Positions 18,789-27,156 of a stretch of 64,000 nt of DNA are shown piece by piece. Every line of letters begins with the position of its first letter. Position 1 is the stretch's first letter. The position numbers and the translations under genes are program-made. The stretch comes from CAVSRC01 sp963750065 (GTDB taxonomy: Bacteria > Pseudomonadota > Alphaproteobacteria > Rhizobiales > Kaistiaceae): positions 53,509-117,508 of the forward strand of contig CAVVPK010000050.1 of NCBI GenBank assembly GCA_963750065.1, read 5' to 3'. Below the pieces are notes generated by a model. The model was not told the DNA's origin and did no database searches. It saw nothing but the letters and a program-made list of their open reading frames with translations.

Positions 18789-20065
18789 CGCCACTGCTGT
18801 CCGGTTCAAATTGGGCTCCATGAGAAAGCCATCTGGTGGGTGTTTAGGGGTGGGGTCGGCGGAGGCTTTGTTAGGGCGTTGAGAGACCTGAGGTGCATGA
18901 TGTTGAGGCGCACGAGGCGGGCGAAGGCGATTGGCTGTCGGATGGCATCCTGAGTGGCCATAGCCACGCGCAGCAGGATGTAGGCGATCAGGGCGACGAA
19001 GATCTGGATGCGCACAGCGTTCTCGGATGTTCCGAGGAAATGTCTGATCTTGAGGTTCTGCTTGAGCCATTTGAAGAACAGCTCGATCTGCCAGCGCTGC
19101 TTGTAGAGAGCGGCGATCTCGTCGGCGGGGGCGTCGAGGTCGTTAGTGAGGATGCGCAGGGTCTTGGCGGTCGAGATGCGCACGGTGATCTCGCGCACCG
19201 GATCGCTCATGGGATTGCGCCGGGAGCGCGCCATGCGGGCAGGCAGCAGGCCGATACGATCGGAGATGATGGTGCCGTTTTTGGGCACGGCGTTCTCGGC
19301 GGTCACGGTGAGACGGGTGTGGGACTTGAAGCGTGTGACGATGCGGCAGCCTTGCGCATCGAGGTCGGCCCACCAACCGAAATCATAATAAGCCAGGTCA
19401 AAGACATAGGTCATGCCGGGGATGGGGCGGATCGCCTTGGCGGGGGTGATGTCGTTGACGGATTGATCGGTGAGAGTGATTTCCATGGGCGCATCTGCGT
19501 TGGGGTCGTAGACGAGGTGGAGCTTGGCGGCCCAATTGTCGTGGCGCTGGCGGAGCCAGGCGGCATTGAGCGAGGACATGCGGATGTGGGTCGCATCGAG
19601 AATGCGCACCGCCTCACTCAGATGACGTCGCACGCCGCGGCTGGCAGTCGCCGCCATGTGGGCGAAGAGATCGGCGAACAGGCCCCAGGGTCGGTGGGCA
19701 TTGGCATCGGCCAGCGTCGATCGCGCCGGCACCTTGGCGCCGACATGATAGAGCCGCGCCGCGTGGCTGGTCATGCCGGCTTCGATCTCGCGCAGGCTCG
19801 TCGCCCCTGCGAGCTGGCCGAACAGCAGAGCCAGGAACTGGTTCTTGGTGGACAAGCGCCGCACCCGATGGTCGGCCCGGTACTCTTCCACAAGGCGGTC
19901 GAACACGGCCCAGGGAACATGCTTCTGAAGGCCATGAAAGACGCTATTGTGATGCCGCATGGCGTTGATCCTCCGCTCGTGTCCAGATCGTCGCGAAACG
20001 TCTGAAACCGAGTAGAATCAACGCCATGCACCTTGTCCAGAAATTTAAGCCGGACAGCAGTGGCG
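18789..20065. mobile_element. Complete IS4-family insertion sequence
   Basis: Terminal inverted repeats of 16 identical bases, CGCCACTGCTGTCCGG, are at 18789-18804 and, inverted, at 20050-20065. Imperfect similarity continues inward to AAATT. One transposase fills the interior on the minus strand. Outside the repeats the flanks are also inverted (ATCCTCCGC on the left, GCGGAGGAT on the right). This suggests the element landed inside a palindromic repeat. That symmetry hides any direct target duplication, and I cannot identify one. Confidence 0.85.
18806..19960 (-). CDS. IS4-family DDE transposase
   Basis: This 384-residue DDE transposase cuts and pastes the surrounding element. The N-terminal DUF4372-like domain (HNSVFHGLQKHVPWAVFDRL) precedes the RNase H-like core. 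The first Asp is in RILDATHIRM and the second in YVFDLAYYDFGWW. The Glu lies in the IS4 signature YKQRWQIELFFKWLKQ (Y-x2-R-x3-E-x6-K). No stops or frameshifts are seen, so it may be active. Confidence 0.93.
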   Translation of the reverse strand: MRHHNSVFHGLQKHVPWAVFDRLVEEYRADHRVRRLSTKNQFLALLFGQLAGATSLREIEAGMTSHAARLYHVGAKVPARSTLADANAHRPWGLFADLFAHMAATASRGVRRHLSEAVRILDATHIRMSSLNAAWLRQRHDNWAAKLHLVYDPNADAPMEITLTDQSVNDITPAKAIRPIPGMTYVFDLAYYDFGWWADLDAQGCRIVTRFKSHTRLTVTAENAVPKNGTIISDRIGLLPARMARSRRNPMSDPVREITVRISTAKTLRILTNDLDAPADEIAALYKQRWQIELFFKWLKQNLKIRHFLGTSENAVRIQIFVALIAYILLRVAMATQDAIRQPIAFARLVRLNIMHLRSLNALTKPPPTPPLNTHQMAFSWSPI

Positions 20066-20183
20066 CAGGCGGAGGATGACGGGTGGGAATGAAGTCGTCG
20101 TACGCCCACTATTCGGGGCTTGTCTTGCAGCGTTCGTGGCGACTAGGGTCGCGCCTTCGCGCGAACCACGGTCACGGCGCCTC

Positions 20184-21014
20184 ATGTCTCTCTCCTCCGC
20201 CTTCTCTCCTAAGTCCCCGCTGGTGCTGGTCGGTGCCGGCAAGATGGGTGCGGCCCTGCTCAGGGGCTGGCTCGATGGCGGCCTCGACCGCAAATCGGTG
20301 GTGGTCGTCGATCCGGCGCCGCCGCCGGACAGCGCCGTCTTCCTCGCCGCCGCCGGCATCCGTGAGAAGCCGGTGCCGCCGGAGGGAATCAAGGCCAAGG
20401 TGATCGTCGTTGCGGTCAAGCCGCAGATCATCGGCACCATCCTGCCGGGGCTCCGCGGCCTGGTCGGGCGCGGCACCGTCACGCTGTCGATCGCCGCCGG
20501 CACGACGCTGGCCAATCTCGCCGCCGGCATCGGCGAGGGCGCCATCGTGCGCTCCATCCCCAACACGCCGGCGCAGGTCGGCCGCGGCATCACCGCGGCC
20601 ATCGCCAACGACCGCGTCTCCAAGGCGGGCAGGGCGCTCACCACCCGCCTGCTGGAAGCGGTGGGCGAGGTGGTGTGGGTCGACAAGGAGAGCCTCATCG
20701 ACTCGGTCACCGCGGTCTCCGGCTCCGGCCCGGCCTATGTCTTCTGGCTCACCGAATGTCTGGCGGAAGCGGCGGTCGCCGCCGGGCTCGATAAGGACAG
20801 CGCGGCCAAGCTCGCTCGCGCCACGGTCACCGGCGCCGGCGAACTGCTCTATCAGTCCGACCTGTCGGCAGACCAATTGCGCAAGAACGTCACCTCGCCC
20901 AAAGGCACGACCGAGGCGGCGCTCAAGGTGCTGATGGCCCGCAACGGCCTGGCGCCGCTGATGAAGAAGGCGGTTGCGGCGGCGAAAAAGCGCTCGAAGG
21001 AACTTTCCGGCTGA
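20184..21014 (+). CDS. proC: Pyrroline-5-carboxylate reductase
   Basis: This enzyme does the last step of proline synthesis, reducing P5C with NAD(P)H. The Rossmann start is LVLVGAGKMGAALLRGW. VAVKPQ follows, then SIPNTPAQVGRG, and the C-terminal signature AVSGSGPAYVFWLTECLAEAAVAAGL. The 276 residues match the family. ATG at 20184 is favoured although its ribosome-binding site is weak. The start lies about 120 bases from the IS end, so the IS may have altered its promoter. Confidence 0.93.
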   Translation: MSLSSAFSPKSPLVLVGAGKMGAALLRGWLDGGLDRKSVVVVDPAPPPDSAVFLAAAGIREKPVPPEGIKAKVIVVAVKPQIIGTILPGLRGLVGRGTVTLSIAAGTTLANLAAGIGEGAIVRSIPNTPAQVGRGITAAIANDRVSKAGRALTTRLLEAVGEVVWVDKESLIDSVTAVSGSGPAYVFWLTECLAEAAVAAGLDKDSAAKLARATVTGAGELLYQSDLSADQLRKNVTSPKGTTEAALKVLMARNGLAPLMKKAVAAAKKRSKELSG

Positions 21015-21098
21015 GCGGCTTCGGGGCCAAGAAGCCTCGCCGTGGCCATGTTCCCGTCCTACATTGGTGTCAACTGGACGCTGGAAAAAGGTGATGCC

Positions 21099-21788
21099 AT
21101 GGCAACCCGACCGAAACGCAAGCAGGCCGCGCGGCGCAGCGGCAGCCGGAGTGCGAAGGCGGCCCCCGCCGCTCGGCGCGACCGCATCATCGACGCCTTC
21201 ATGACGCTTGTCGGCGAGCGCGGCCTCGTGGCCGTGGGCCTCGCCGACATCGCCGAGGCCGCCGATGTCTCGCTTGCCGAATTGCGTGCCGAATTTTCCG
21301 GCAAGCTCGCCATCCTCGCCGCCTTCTCCAAGCGCATCGACGAGGCGGTGCTGGCGCAGGGGCCGGCGGAAGGCGAGGGGGCGAAGGACCGCCTCTTCGA
21401 CATCTTCATGCGCCGTCTCGATGCGCTCACCCCCTACAAGGCGGCGTTGAAGAAGATGGCCAGGACGGCCGCGCGCAGCCCCGGCTTCGCTGCGGTGCTA
21501 CACGCGCTCGCCCGCCGCTCGCAGCGCTGGATGCACGCTGCCGCCGGCATCAGCCGCGGCGGGATCACCGGCGCCATCGCCCACCAGGGCGGCGTGCTGG
21601 TCTTCGCCGAGACGCTCACCGTCTGGCTCGACGACGACGAACCGGATCTGGCGCGGACCATGAAGACGCTCGACCGGGCACTCGGCCGCGGCGACCGCGC
21701 CATGCGCCTGGTGAACGACGTCTGCGGCGCCGTCTGCCGCATGGCCGGCGCGGCACGTGGAGCGGCGGAGCAGCGTGCCGCCGCATAG
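21099..21788 (+). CDS. TetR-family transcriptional regulator
   Basis: This 229-residue DNA-binding repressor has a basic N-terminal tail, then the TetR helix-turn-helix at residues ~25-70 (RIIDAFMTLVGERGLVAVGLADIAEAADVS followed by ELRAEF). A helical ligand/dimer domain makes up the rest. ATG at 21099 was preferred over 21042 because it sits 7 bases after AAAAAGG. The end overlaps the start of the rhomboid gene by about 30 bases, so the two may be coexpressed. Confidence 0.8.
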   Translation: MATRPKRKQAARRSGSRSAKAAPAARRDRIIDAFMTLVGERGLVAVGLADIAEAADVSLAELRAEFSGKLAILAAFSKRIDEAVLAQGPAEGEGAKDRLFDIFMRRLDALTPYKAALKKMARTAARSPGFAAVLHALARRSQRWMHAAAGISRGGITGAIAHQGGVLVFAETLTVWLDDDEPDLARTMKTLDRALGRGDRAMRLVNDVCGAVCRMAGAARGAAEQRAAA

Positions 21789-22410
21789 TCCGGTGGACGA
21801 CGGGTCCACCGGCATCCAGTCGCGCGTCCCGCCGGGCACGGCGGCGTTCATCACCATCGCGGTGTTCGTCGCCGCGATTCAGGAGATGCATCCCGAATGG
21901 CTGGGGCTGGCGGAGCGCGATCCGGTGGCCCTTGCCGCCGGCCAATGGTGGCGCGTGGTCACCGCGCTCTTTGCCTTTGACGACGGGCCGGTGCAGAAGC
22001 TCGGCACCGTCTTCGCCGTTCTGGCTCTGGGCATCATCGCCGAGCGCAGGATCGGCACCGTCGAATGGCTGGTCATCGCCTTCGTCTCGGGCCTTGCCGG
22101 CCAGATTGCCGGCCTGTGGTGGCAGCCCTTCGGCGCGACCTCTTCGGTCGCGGTGGCCGGACTGCTCGGCGCCACGGCCGTCTGGTTCGCTTGGCCGAAG
22201 CAACGCGCCGGTGGCGCCGAGGCGGCGAATGTGCCCCGGATCTTCGCCCGCCTGGGCGTGAGCGGAGAAGCGCTCGGCTGGCTGGCGCGGATCGTCGCGC
22301 TCGCCGTCCTCGTGCTTGCCGTCGCGCTGCTGGTCGTGCGCGACATCCACGGTCCGCCAATCTTCGTCGGCGCCGCGCTGGCGTTTGTTTTCCTGCGCCG
22401 CTCCGGTTGA
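21757..22410 (+). CDS. Rhomboid-family intramembrane serine protease
   Basis: This 217-residue polytopic membrane protein shows rhomboid features. GQWWRVVTALF forms the L1 region. The active Ser130 is in GATSSVAVAGLLGA, where it lies 5 residues before the GLLGA helix as in the family. The catalytic His198 is in DIHGPPIFVGAALAF. GTG at 21757 overlaps the TetR gene; GTG at 21775 is an alternative. The substrate is unknown. Confidence 0.78.
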   Translation: MERRSSVPPHSPVDDGSTGIQSRVPPGTAAFITIAVFVAAIQEMHPEWLGLAERDPVALAAGQWWRVVTALFAFDDGPVQKLGTVFAVLALGIIAERRIGTVEWLVIAFVSGLAGQIAGLWWQPFGATSSVAVAGLLGATAVWFAWPKQRAGGAEAANVPRIFARLGVSGEALGWLARIVALAVLVLAVALLVVRDIHGPPIFVGAALAFVFLRRSG

Positions 22411-22464
22411 GGCCTTGCGGCGGCCGTGCTAACCGCCCGCAATCTCTGAGCAAAGGGGCAGTCC

Positions 22465-22815
22465 ATGAGCAATCCGGCGGCACAGATCACATTCGACGAT
22501 TTCATGAAGGTCGACATCCGCGTCGGCACCGTGGTCGAGGCGAGCCCGTTTCCCGAGGCGTTGAAGCCGGCGATCAAACTCACCATCGATTTCGGCCCGG
22601 AGATCGGGCTGCGGAAATCCTCGGCGCAGATCACCAAGCACTATTCGCCCGAGGCGCTGGTCGGCAGCCAGGTGGCGGCGGTGGTCAATTTCCCGAGGCG
22701 CCAGATCGGCAAGTTCATGTCCGAGGTGCTGGTGCTGGGCTTTCCCGACGCGGACAGCGAGGTGGTGCTGATCGAGCCGAGCCTGCCGGTGCCCAACGGC
22801 GGGCGGATGTTCTGA
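22465..22815 (+). CDS. csaA: CsaA-type tRNA-binding-domain protein
   Basis: This 116-residue protein is a single OB-fold EMAP/tRNA-binding domain like CsaA, described as an export-related chaperone in Bacillus. Hallmarks are FDDFMKVDIRVGTVVEASPFP, KSSAQITKHYSPEALVG and VVNFPRRQIGKFMSEVLVLG, and the end is PNGGRMF. The whole family domain is present. It stands just ahead of the next hydrolase gene. Confidence 0.92.
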   Translation: MSNPAAQITFDDFMKVDIRVGTVVEASPFPEALKPAIKLTIDFGPEIGLRKSSAQITKHYSPEALVGSQVAAVVNFPRRQIGKFMSEVLVLGFPDADSEVVLIEPSLPVPNGGRMF

Positions 22816-22840
22816 GGATCGGAATTCGGCAGGCGAAGCG

Positions 22841-23608
22841 ATGGCCGGCATGCCCGCGAAGAACACGGAAATTGTCGATGGCGTGCCGGTGCTGTGGTGG
22901 GCGCCTGACGCGCCTTCCGCAATTCTCATCCACGTTCCGGCGTTCAGCCAGACGAAGGAACAAACGCAACCGGTTCTGGATCGTGCCCTTTCGCTCGGAT
23001 TTGCGGCGATTGCGATCGACGCCTATCAGCACGGCGCGCGCGGAACGGAAGACCGCGACGCGCTCATGCGCCGCGTGTTCGCCAATTTTCGTCGCGAGAT
23101 GTGGACGATCATCGGCGAAACCGCTCTCGATGTGCCACGAATCGCCGAGTGGGCGCGGGCGAAGTTCGGCGCGAAGCTGCCGGTGCATCTGACGGGCCTG
23201 TCGATGGGCGGCGATGTCGCCGTCGCCGCCGCGCCGCTCACCGACAATGTCGCCAGCGTGAATGCCGTGGTGGCGACTCCGGACTGGCAGCGCCCCGGCA
23301 TGCGCGACATTGCCAGTGGAGAACTCGTGCCACAGGGAACACCGGATGCGAAAGCGCGCCTGTTCTTCGAACGGCTGAATCCGATCGACCATCCCGGGCC
23401 GTTCCGCATGCTCCGCGTCCATTTCATCCTCGGCGAACTGGACACGCATGTGCCACCCGAGGCTGCCCGTCGCTTTCAGGGCATCGTCAATGACGGACAG
23501 GAACCGGGCCCTGTCAGGATCACCGAGAAGGCAGGTCTCAGGCACCTCGATTTCATAGCACCGGGCTGGATCGATGATCTCGATTTCGGCACGGGCGGGT
23601 CGCGCTAG
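22841..23608 (+). CDS. Alpha/beta hydrolase, dienelactone-hydrolase-like
   Basis: This 255-residue hydrolase has its nucleophile in GLSMGG and an opening PSAILIHVPAFSQTKE, where the oxyanion hole should be. The acid is probably the Asp in GELDTHVPPEAA, and the His is in GLRHLDFIAPGW. It resembles the prolyl-oligopeptidase/dienelactone hydrolase group without matching a named enzyme. It lies 25 bases after csaA on the same strand. Confidence 0.75.
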   Translation: MAGMPAKNTEIVDGVPVLWWAPDAPSAILIHVPAFSQTKEQTQPVLDRALSLGFAAIAIDAYQHGARGTEDRDALMRRVFANFRREMWTIIGETALDVPRIAEWARAKFGAKLPVHLTGLSMGGDVAVAAAPLTDNVASVNAVVATPDWQRPGMRDIASGELVPQGTPDAKARLFFERLNPIDHPGPFRMLRVHFILGELDTHVPPEAARRFQGIVNDGQEPGPVRITEKAGLRHLDFIAPGWIDDLDFGTGGSR

Positions 23609-23780
23609 GCCGGGATCGTCTCGGTCACGCCCAAGCCGTCGGGCGCCGGCTGTAACACCCGGTTACAAAGAACCGTCCTCCCTGAAATACGCGAGAGACG
23701 CGACGCCTCTAGGGTCCCCACAGTCCGTTTCCCGCCACCGGCGGGCAGCGGGCCCTGTCACGCCCCAGAGAGGAACACCG

Positions 23781-24062
23781 ATGCTCAAGACCCGTCTCAT
23801 TGCCGCCGCCTCGGCCGCCGCCCTGTCGCTCGCCATGTTGTCCGCGCCGGCTTTCGCCGCCACCACAGCGAAGCACGCGACCGTCGCCAAGCAGGTCAAA
23901 CCGATCGTCCACGTCCACCACCACATTGTCAGCGGCAAGATCGTGGGCATCGACAAGGCGGCCGACATGATCACGCTGTCCAACGGCAAGACCTATCGCG
24001 TCAGCGCCAAGGCGCTCGCCAAGTTCAAGCTCGGCCAGCACGTCAAGCTGCAGGTCCTGTAA
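23781..24062 (+). CDS. Small exported DUF1344-like protein
   Basis: This 93-residue protein has a clear signal peptide (residues 1-26, ending PAFA-A). A His-rich patch, HVHHHIV, follows. The core SGKIVGIDKAADMITLSNGKTYRV is typical of DUF1344, a small beta-barrel family of rhizobia. ATG at 23781 has AGAGAGG upstream. The function is unknown, and the His cluster might bind metal. A strong intrinsic terminator follows. Confidence 0.75.
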   Translation: MLKTRLIAAASAAALSLAMLSAPAFAATTAKHATVAKQVKPIVHVHHHIVSGKIVGIDKAADMITLSNGKTYRVSAKALAKFKLGQHVKLQVL

Positions 24063-24082
24063 CTGGATCGCGCAGTGCTCGC

Positions 24083-24113
24083 TGCGGCCGTCCGCGAGGG
24101 CGGCCGCATTTTT
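24083..24113 (+). terminator. Intrinsic terminator after the DUF1344-like gene
   Basis: The arms TGCGGCCG and CGGCCGCA enclose a 10-base loop and are followed directly by TTTTT. This is a classic rho-independent terminator for the plus strand. Confidence 0.85.
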
Positions 24114-24139
24114 CTTGTGCGGCAGTGGCGGCCGCAGTT

Positions 24140-24994
24140 TCAGGCGGGCTTCCAGCGGACGTAGGTTTCGCTGCCCCGCTTGGTCAGTTCGATGCCGGGC
24201 AGCGCGCTGACCAGGTCGGTGATCGTGCGATAGCCGTAGGTCTTGGCGGCAAAGCCGGGGATGGCGCGCGTGAGCTTGTTGCCGACCGTGCGCATGTGAG
24301 CCAGGCCGTCGTCGCCCATGGCGGCATCGATGGCGTCCATCACCTGTTCGGCCGGCAATTCCAGCTTGGTCGCCTTGGTCGACGGTGCCGCCGCCGGTGC
24401 GGAGGTAGCCGCCGGTGCGGTGGTCTTCTTGGCCGGCGCCTTGCGGCGCCGCCGGGGCGGCGCCGGTTCGGCCGGCTTGGTCGCGGCCGGTGCAGCCGGC
24501 TTCCGCTCAGCCGGTTGCCGCTGCTTCGGCTCCGCCTTCTCGGCGGCCAGCAGCGTATCGCATTCGTAGAAGCGGTCGAACTCGTCCTTGTAGGCCTTCG
24601 GCGCCTTCTTGGCGCCGAAGCCGAAGACGGCAAGCGCGCTCGCACGGATGCGCAGGGCAAGCGGGGTGAAGTCGCCGTCGCTGGAGGCGATGCAGATGCC
24701 GTCGAGCTGTCGCCCGTTCAGCATGTCCATCGCCTCGATCACCAGCTTCATGTCGGTGGCGTTCTTGCCGTGGGTCAGAGGCGATACGTTCACCGCCGTC
24801 AGATCGAAGGCGTCGATGTGTTTCATCCACGATTTCATCTTGCCGCTCTTGAACTGGCCATAGATGCGGCGGATGGCGACGACCCCTAGCTTCTCGGCCT
24901 CGCGCATGATCAGCGGCAGGTAGGTGGCGCTGATGTTGTCGCCATCGATGAGGAGGGCGAGCTTGGTGGCGGCGGTCGCCGGGTTCAGGGTCAT
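24140..24994 (-). CDS. NYN-domain RNase-like protein with C-terminal LOTUS/OST-HTH domain
   Basis: This 284-residue protein joins two parts. Residues 10-140 are a NYN (LabA/DUF88, PIN-like) domain with ALLIDGDNIS, NATDMKLVIEAMDML and ICIASSDGDFTPL, so the acidic metal-binding residues are all present. A linker rich in Ala, Pro and Lys spans ~160-215. Residues 215-284 form an OST-HTH/LOTUS domain (EQVMDAIDAAMGDDGLAHMRTVGNKL) that probably binds RNA. The family is thought to act on RNA, but the substrate here is unknown. It stands alone, with the sensor-kinase operon on its 5' side. Confidence 0.88.
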   Translation of the reverse strand: MTLNPATAATKLALLIDGDNISATYLPLIMREAEKLGVVAIRRIYGQFKSGKMKSWMKHIDAFDLTAVNVSPLTHGKNATDMKLVIEAMDMLNGRQLDGICIASSDGDFTPLALRIRASALAVFGFGAKKAPKAYKDEFDRFYECDTLLAAEKAEPKQRQPAERKPAAPAATKPAEPAPPRRRRKAPAKKTTAPAATSAPAAAPSTKATKLELPAEQVMDAIDAAMGDDGLAHMRTVGNKLTRAIPGFAAKTYGYRTITDLVSALPGIELTKRGSETYVRWKPA

Positions 24995-25005
24995 TGTCTC
25001 GTCTC

Positions 25006-26385
25006 CTAGGCCGGGATCGTCACGGTCACGCGCAGGCCGCCAAGGGGGCTATCCGACAAGGTGATGTCGCCGCCGTGGTTGCGGGCGATGTCGCGCGCGA
25101 TCGACAGGCCGAGGCCGGTGCCGCTCTCGTCGAGATTGCGCGCATTGTCGAGGCGGTAGAACGGCTTGAACACCGCCTCGCGTTCCTCCGCCGGAATGCC
25201 CGGCCCGTCGTCGTCGACGGTCACCGTCAGCCGGCCCTCGGCATGGCTGCCGGTCACTTCGATGCGCTTGCTGTGGCGCGCCGCGTTGCCGACGAGATTG
25301 TCGATGCAGCGCTTGAAGGCCTGCGGCCTGACCCGCACCATCGGGTCGCCGGCATAGGATACTTCGGTCGCGTGGCCGGCGATGCGCGCCTGCTTGCCGA
25401 TCTCGTCGAGCATGACGGCGATGTCGGCGCTCACCGTGTCCTCGTCGCTGTCGCCGCGGGCAAACGCCAGGTAGCCGTCGAGCATGCGGTTCATGTCGTC
25501 GACGTCCTTCTGCAGCTCCTCGGCGTCGGGCGATGCCTCGATCAGCGCCAGCTGCAGGCGGAAGCGGGTGAGGACGGTCCTGAGGTCGTGGCTGACGCCG
25601 GCCAGCATGGCCGTGCGCTGGTCGATCTGCCGCTCGACGCGCTCCTTCATGTGGTGGAAGGCGATCGTCGCCTGGCGCACCTCGCGGGCACCACGCGGCG
25701 GAAAGCCTGGCACCGGACGGCCCTTGCCGAAGGCGTCGACGGCCGCTGTCAGGCGCAGGATCGGGCGGATCTGGTTGCGCAGGAAGATGATGGCGATGGC
25801 AAGCAGGACCACCGAGGTCGCCACCATCCACCAGATGAAGATGAGCGAATTGGAGACGTAGGCCTGGGCGCGCGGCGCAAACACGCGCAGCACATTGTGA
25901 TCGAGCTGGATGCGGATCTCGATCAGGCTCGAGCGGCCGACGGTGTCGATCCAGAACGGCTTGCCGATCTTGCTTGAGATCTCCTGGCTGAGCACCCGGT
26001 CGAGCGGCGAGAAGAACGGCTTGGGGCCGGCCGGTGGCAACGGTTCGGGCGGCAGCACGGCGATGTTGAGACCCATGCGCTCGCCGGCGATGCGGGTGAT
26101 GGTCTTGAAGTCGGCATCCTGCGGATAGGCGTCGAGGATATCTACGATGGCCGCGATCTCGCCGACCACGGTGGAGGAGAGCTGGGCGGTGACCAGTTGC
26201 CAATGGCGCTCCATGAAGACGAAGGCGACCAGTGCCTGCAAGAGCACGGTGGGGGCGATGATGATGATGAGGGCGCGGGCGAACAGGCCCTTGGGCAGGA
26301 TGCCGTTGATTCCGCGCGTCAGCCGCCGCCAGCGGGCGCGCAGGCCGCGCACCGCGGGGACCGGAGCGTCGACTGTCGTCGCCAT
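25006..26385 (-). CDS. EnvZ-like sensor histidine kinase, partner of the PetR-like regulator
   Basis: This 459-residue membrane kinase has TM1 at ~33-57, a periplasmic sensor of ~120 residues, TM2 at 181-202, then HAMP. The phospho-accepting His266 is in GVSHDLRT, followed by a HATPase core with NLVGNAARHS, DDGPGIP and GTGLGLSIA. The ATG at 26385 is 11 bases after the response-regulator stop, so this is the last gene of a MarR-regulator-kinase operon. The signal sensed is unknown. Confidence 0.93.
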   Translation of the reverse strand: MATTVDAPVPAVRGLRARWRRLTRGINGILPKGLFARALIIIIAPTVLLQALVAFVFMERHWQLVTAQLSSTVVGEIAAIVDILDAYPQDADFKTITRIAGERMGLNIAVLPPEPLPPAGPKPFFSPLDRVLSQEISSKIGKPFWIDTVGRSSLIEIRIQLDHNVLRVFAPRAQAYVSNSLIFIWWMVATSVVLLAIAIIFLRNQIRPILRLTAAVDAFGKGRPVPGFPPRGAREVRQATIAFHHMKERVERQIDQRTAMLAGVSHDLRTVLTRFRLQLALIEASPDAEELQKDVDDMNRMLDGYLAFARGDSDEDTVSADIAVMLDEIGKQARIAGHATEVSYAGDPMVRVRPQAFKRCIDNLVGNAARHSKRIEVTGSHAEGRLTVTVDDDGPGIPAEEREAVFKPFYRLDNARNLDESGTGLGLSIARDIARNHGGDITLSDSPLGGLRVTVTIPA

Positions 26386-26396
26386 GGCGGGCGCGC

Positions 26397-27134
26397 CTAT
26401 CCGGTGATCGCCAGCCGGTAGCCGATCCCGCGTACGGTCTGCAGATAGAGCGGGTTGGCCGGGTCGGCTTCGATCTTGCGGCGCAAGCGGTTGATCTGCA
26501 CGTCGACGGTGCGTTCGCCGGCAGGGCCGCTGGTCACCATCAGCTTGTCGCGGCGCACCGTCTCGCCCGGCGTGGCGGCGAAGATCGCCAGGATCTGACG
26601 CTCGCGCTCGGTCAGGTGGACCACCTCGCCGCCGCGTTTCAGTTCCAGCTTCTCGCGATGGAAGGTGAACGGGCCAAAGCACAGCTGCTCGATCAGCGGC
26701 CGATCGGGCGGCGTGGCGCGCTTGAGGATGGCATTGATCCTCAAGAGCAGCTCGCGTGGCTCGAACGGCTTGGCGAGATAGTCGTCGGCACCGCTCTCCA
26801 GTCCCGCGATGCGGCTCTCGATCTCCGAGCGCGCGGTCAGCATCAGCACCGGAACGTCGCTGGTCTGGCGCAGGTTCTTGACCAGCGCCATGCCGTCCTC
26901 GCCCGGCATCATCACGTCGACGATCAAGAGGTCGAAGGCGAGGCCGGCGAGGTGCCGGCGCGCCTCGGCCGCGTCGCCGGCATTGGTGACGCGGAAGCCG
27001 CGATCGCCGAGATAGCGGGTGAGCAGGGTACGGATGCGGTTGTCGTCGTCGATGACCAGGATGTGCGGTGCGTCGTCGGCGACCGGCGGTGCCGCTTCGG
27101 CTGCTTTGGTTGCTGCTTGCGTTGTCGTCTCCAT
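26397..27134 (-). CDS. petR: OmpR-family response regulator (PetR-like)
   Basis: This 245-residue regulator has a receiver domain with Asp73 as phosphoacceptor (LIVDVMMPGEDG) and the Lys in YLAKPFEPREL. Its winged-helix output domain ends with TVDVQINRLRRKIEADPANPLYLQTVRGIGYRL. An unusual Thr/Ala-rich stretch of ~22 residues precedes the receiver. The gene sits between a MarR-type gene and a kinase gene, matching petP-petR, which in Rhodobacter adjoins the bc1 genes. The name is by synteny and similarity and not proven. Confidence 0.85.
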   Translation of the reverse strand: METTTQAATKAAEAAPPVADDAPHILVIDDDNRIRTLLTRYLGDRGFRVTNAGDAAEARRHLAGLAFDLLIVDVMMPGEDGMALVKNLRQTSDVPVLMLTARSEIESRIAGLESGADDYLAKPFEPRELLLRINAILKRATPPDRPLIEQLCFGPFTFHREKLELKRGGEVVHLTERERQILAIFAATPGETVRRDKLMVTSGPAGERTVDVQINRLRRKIEADPANPLYLQTVRGIGYRLAITG

Positions 27135-27156
27135 GGTGGGCGCTACCGTCGAAGCC

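Noticed and set aside
18893..20005. 370-residue plus-strand frame across the IS
   Set aside because: It is the complement of the transposase gene, which has the full DDE and YREK signature.
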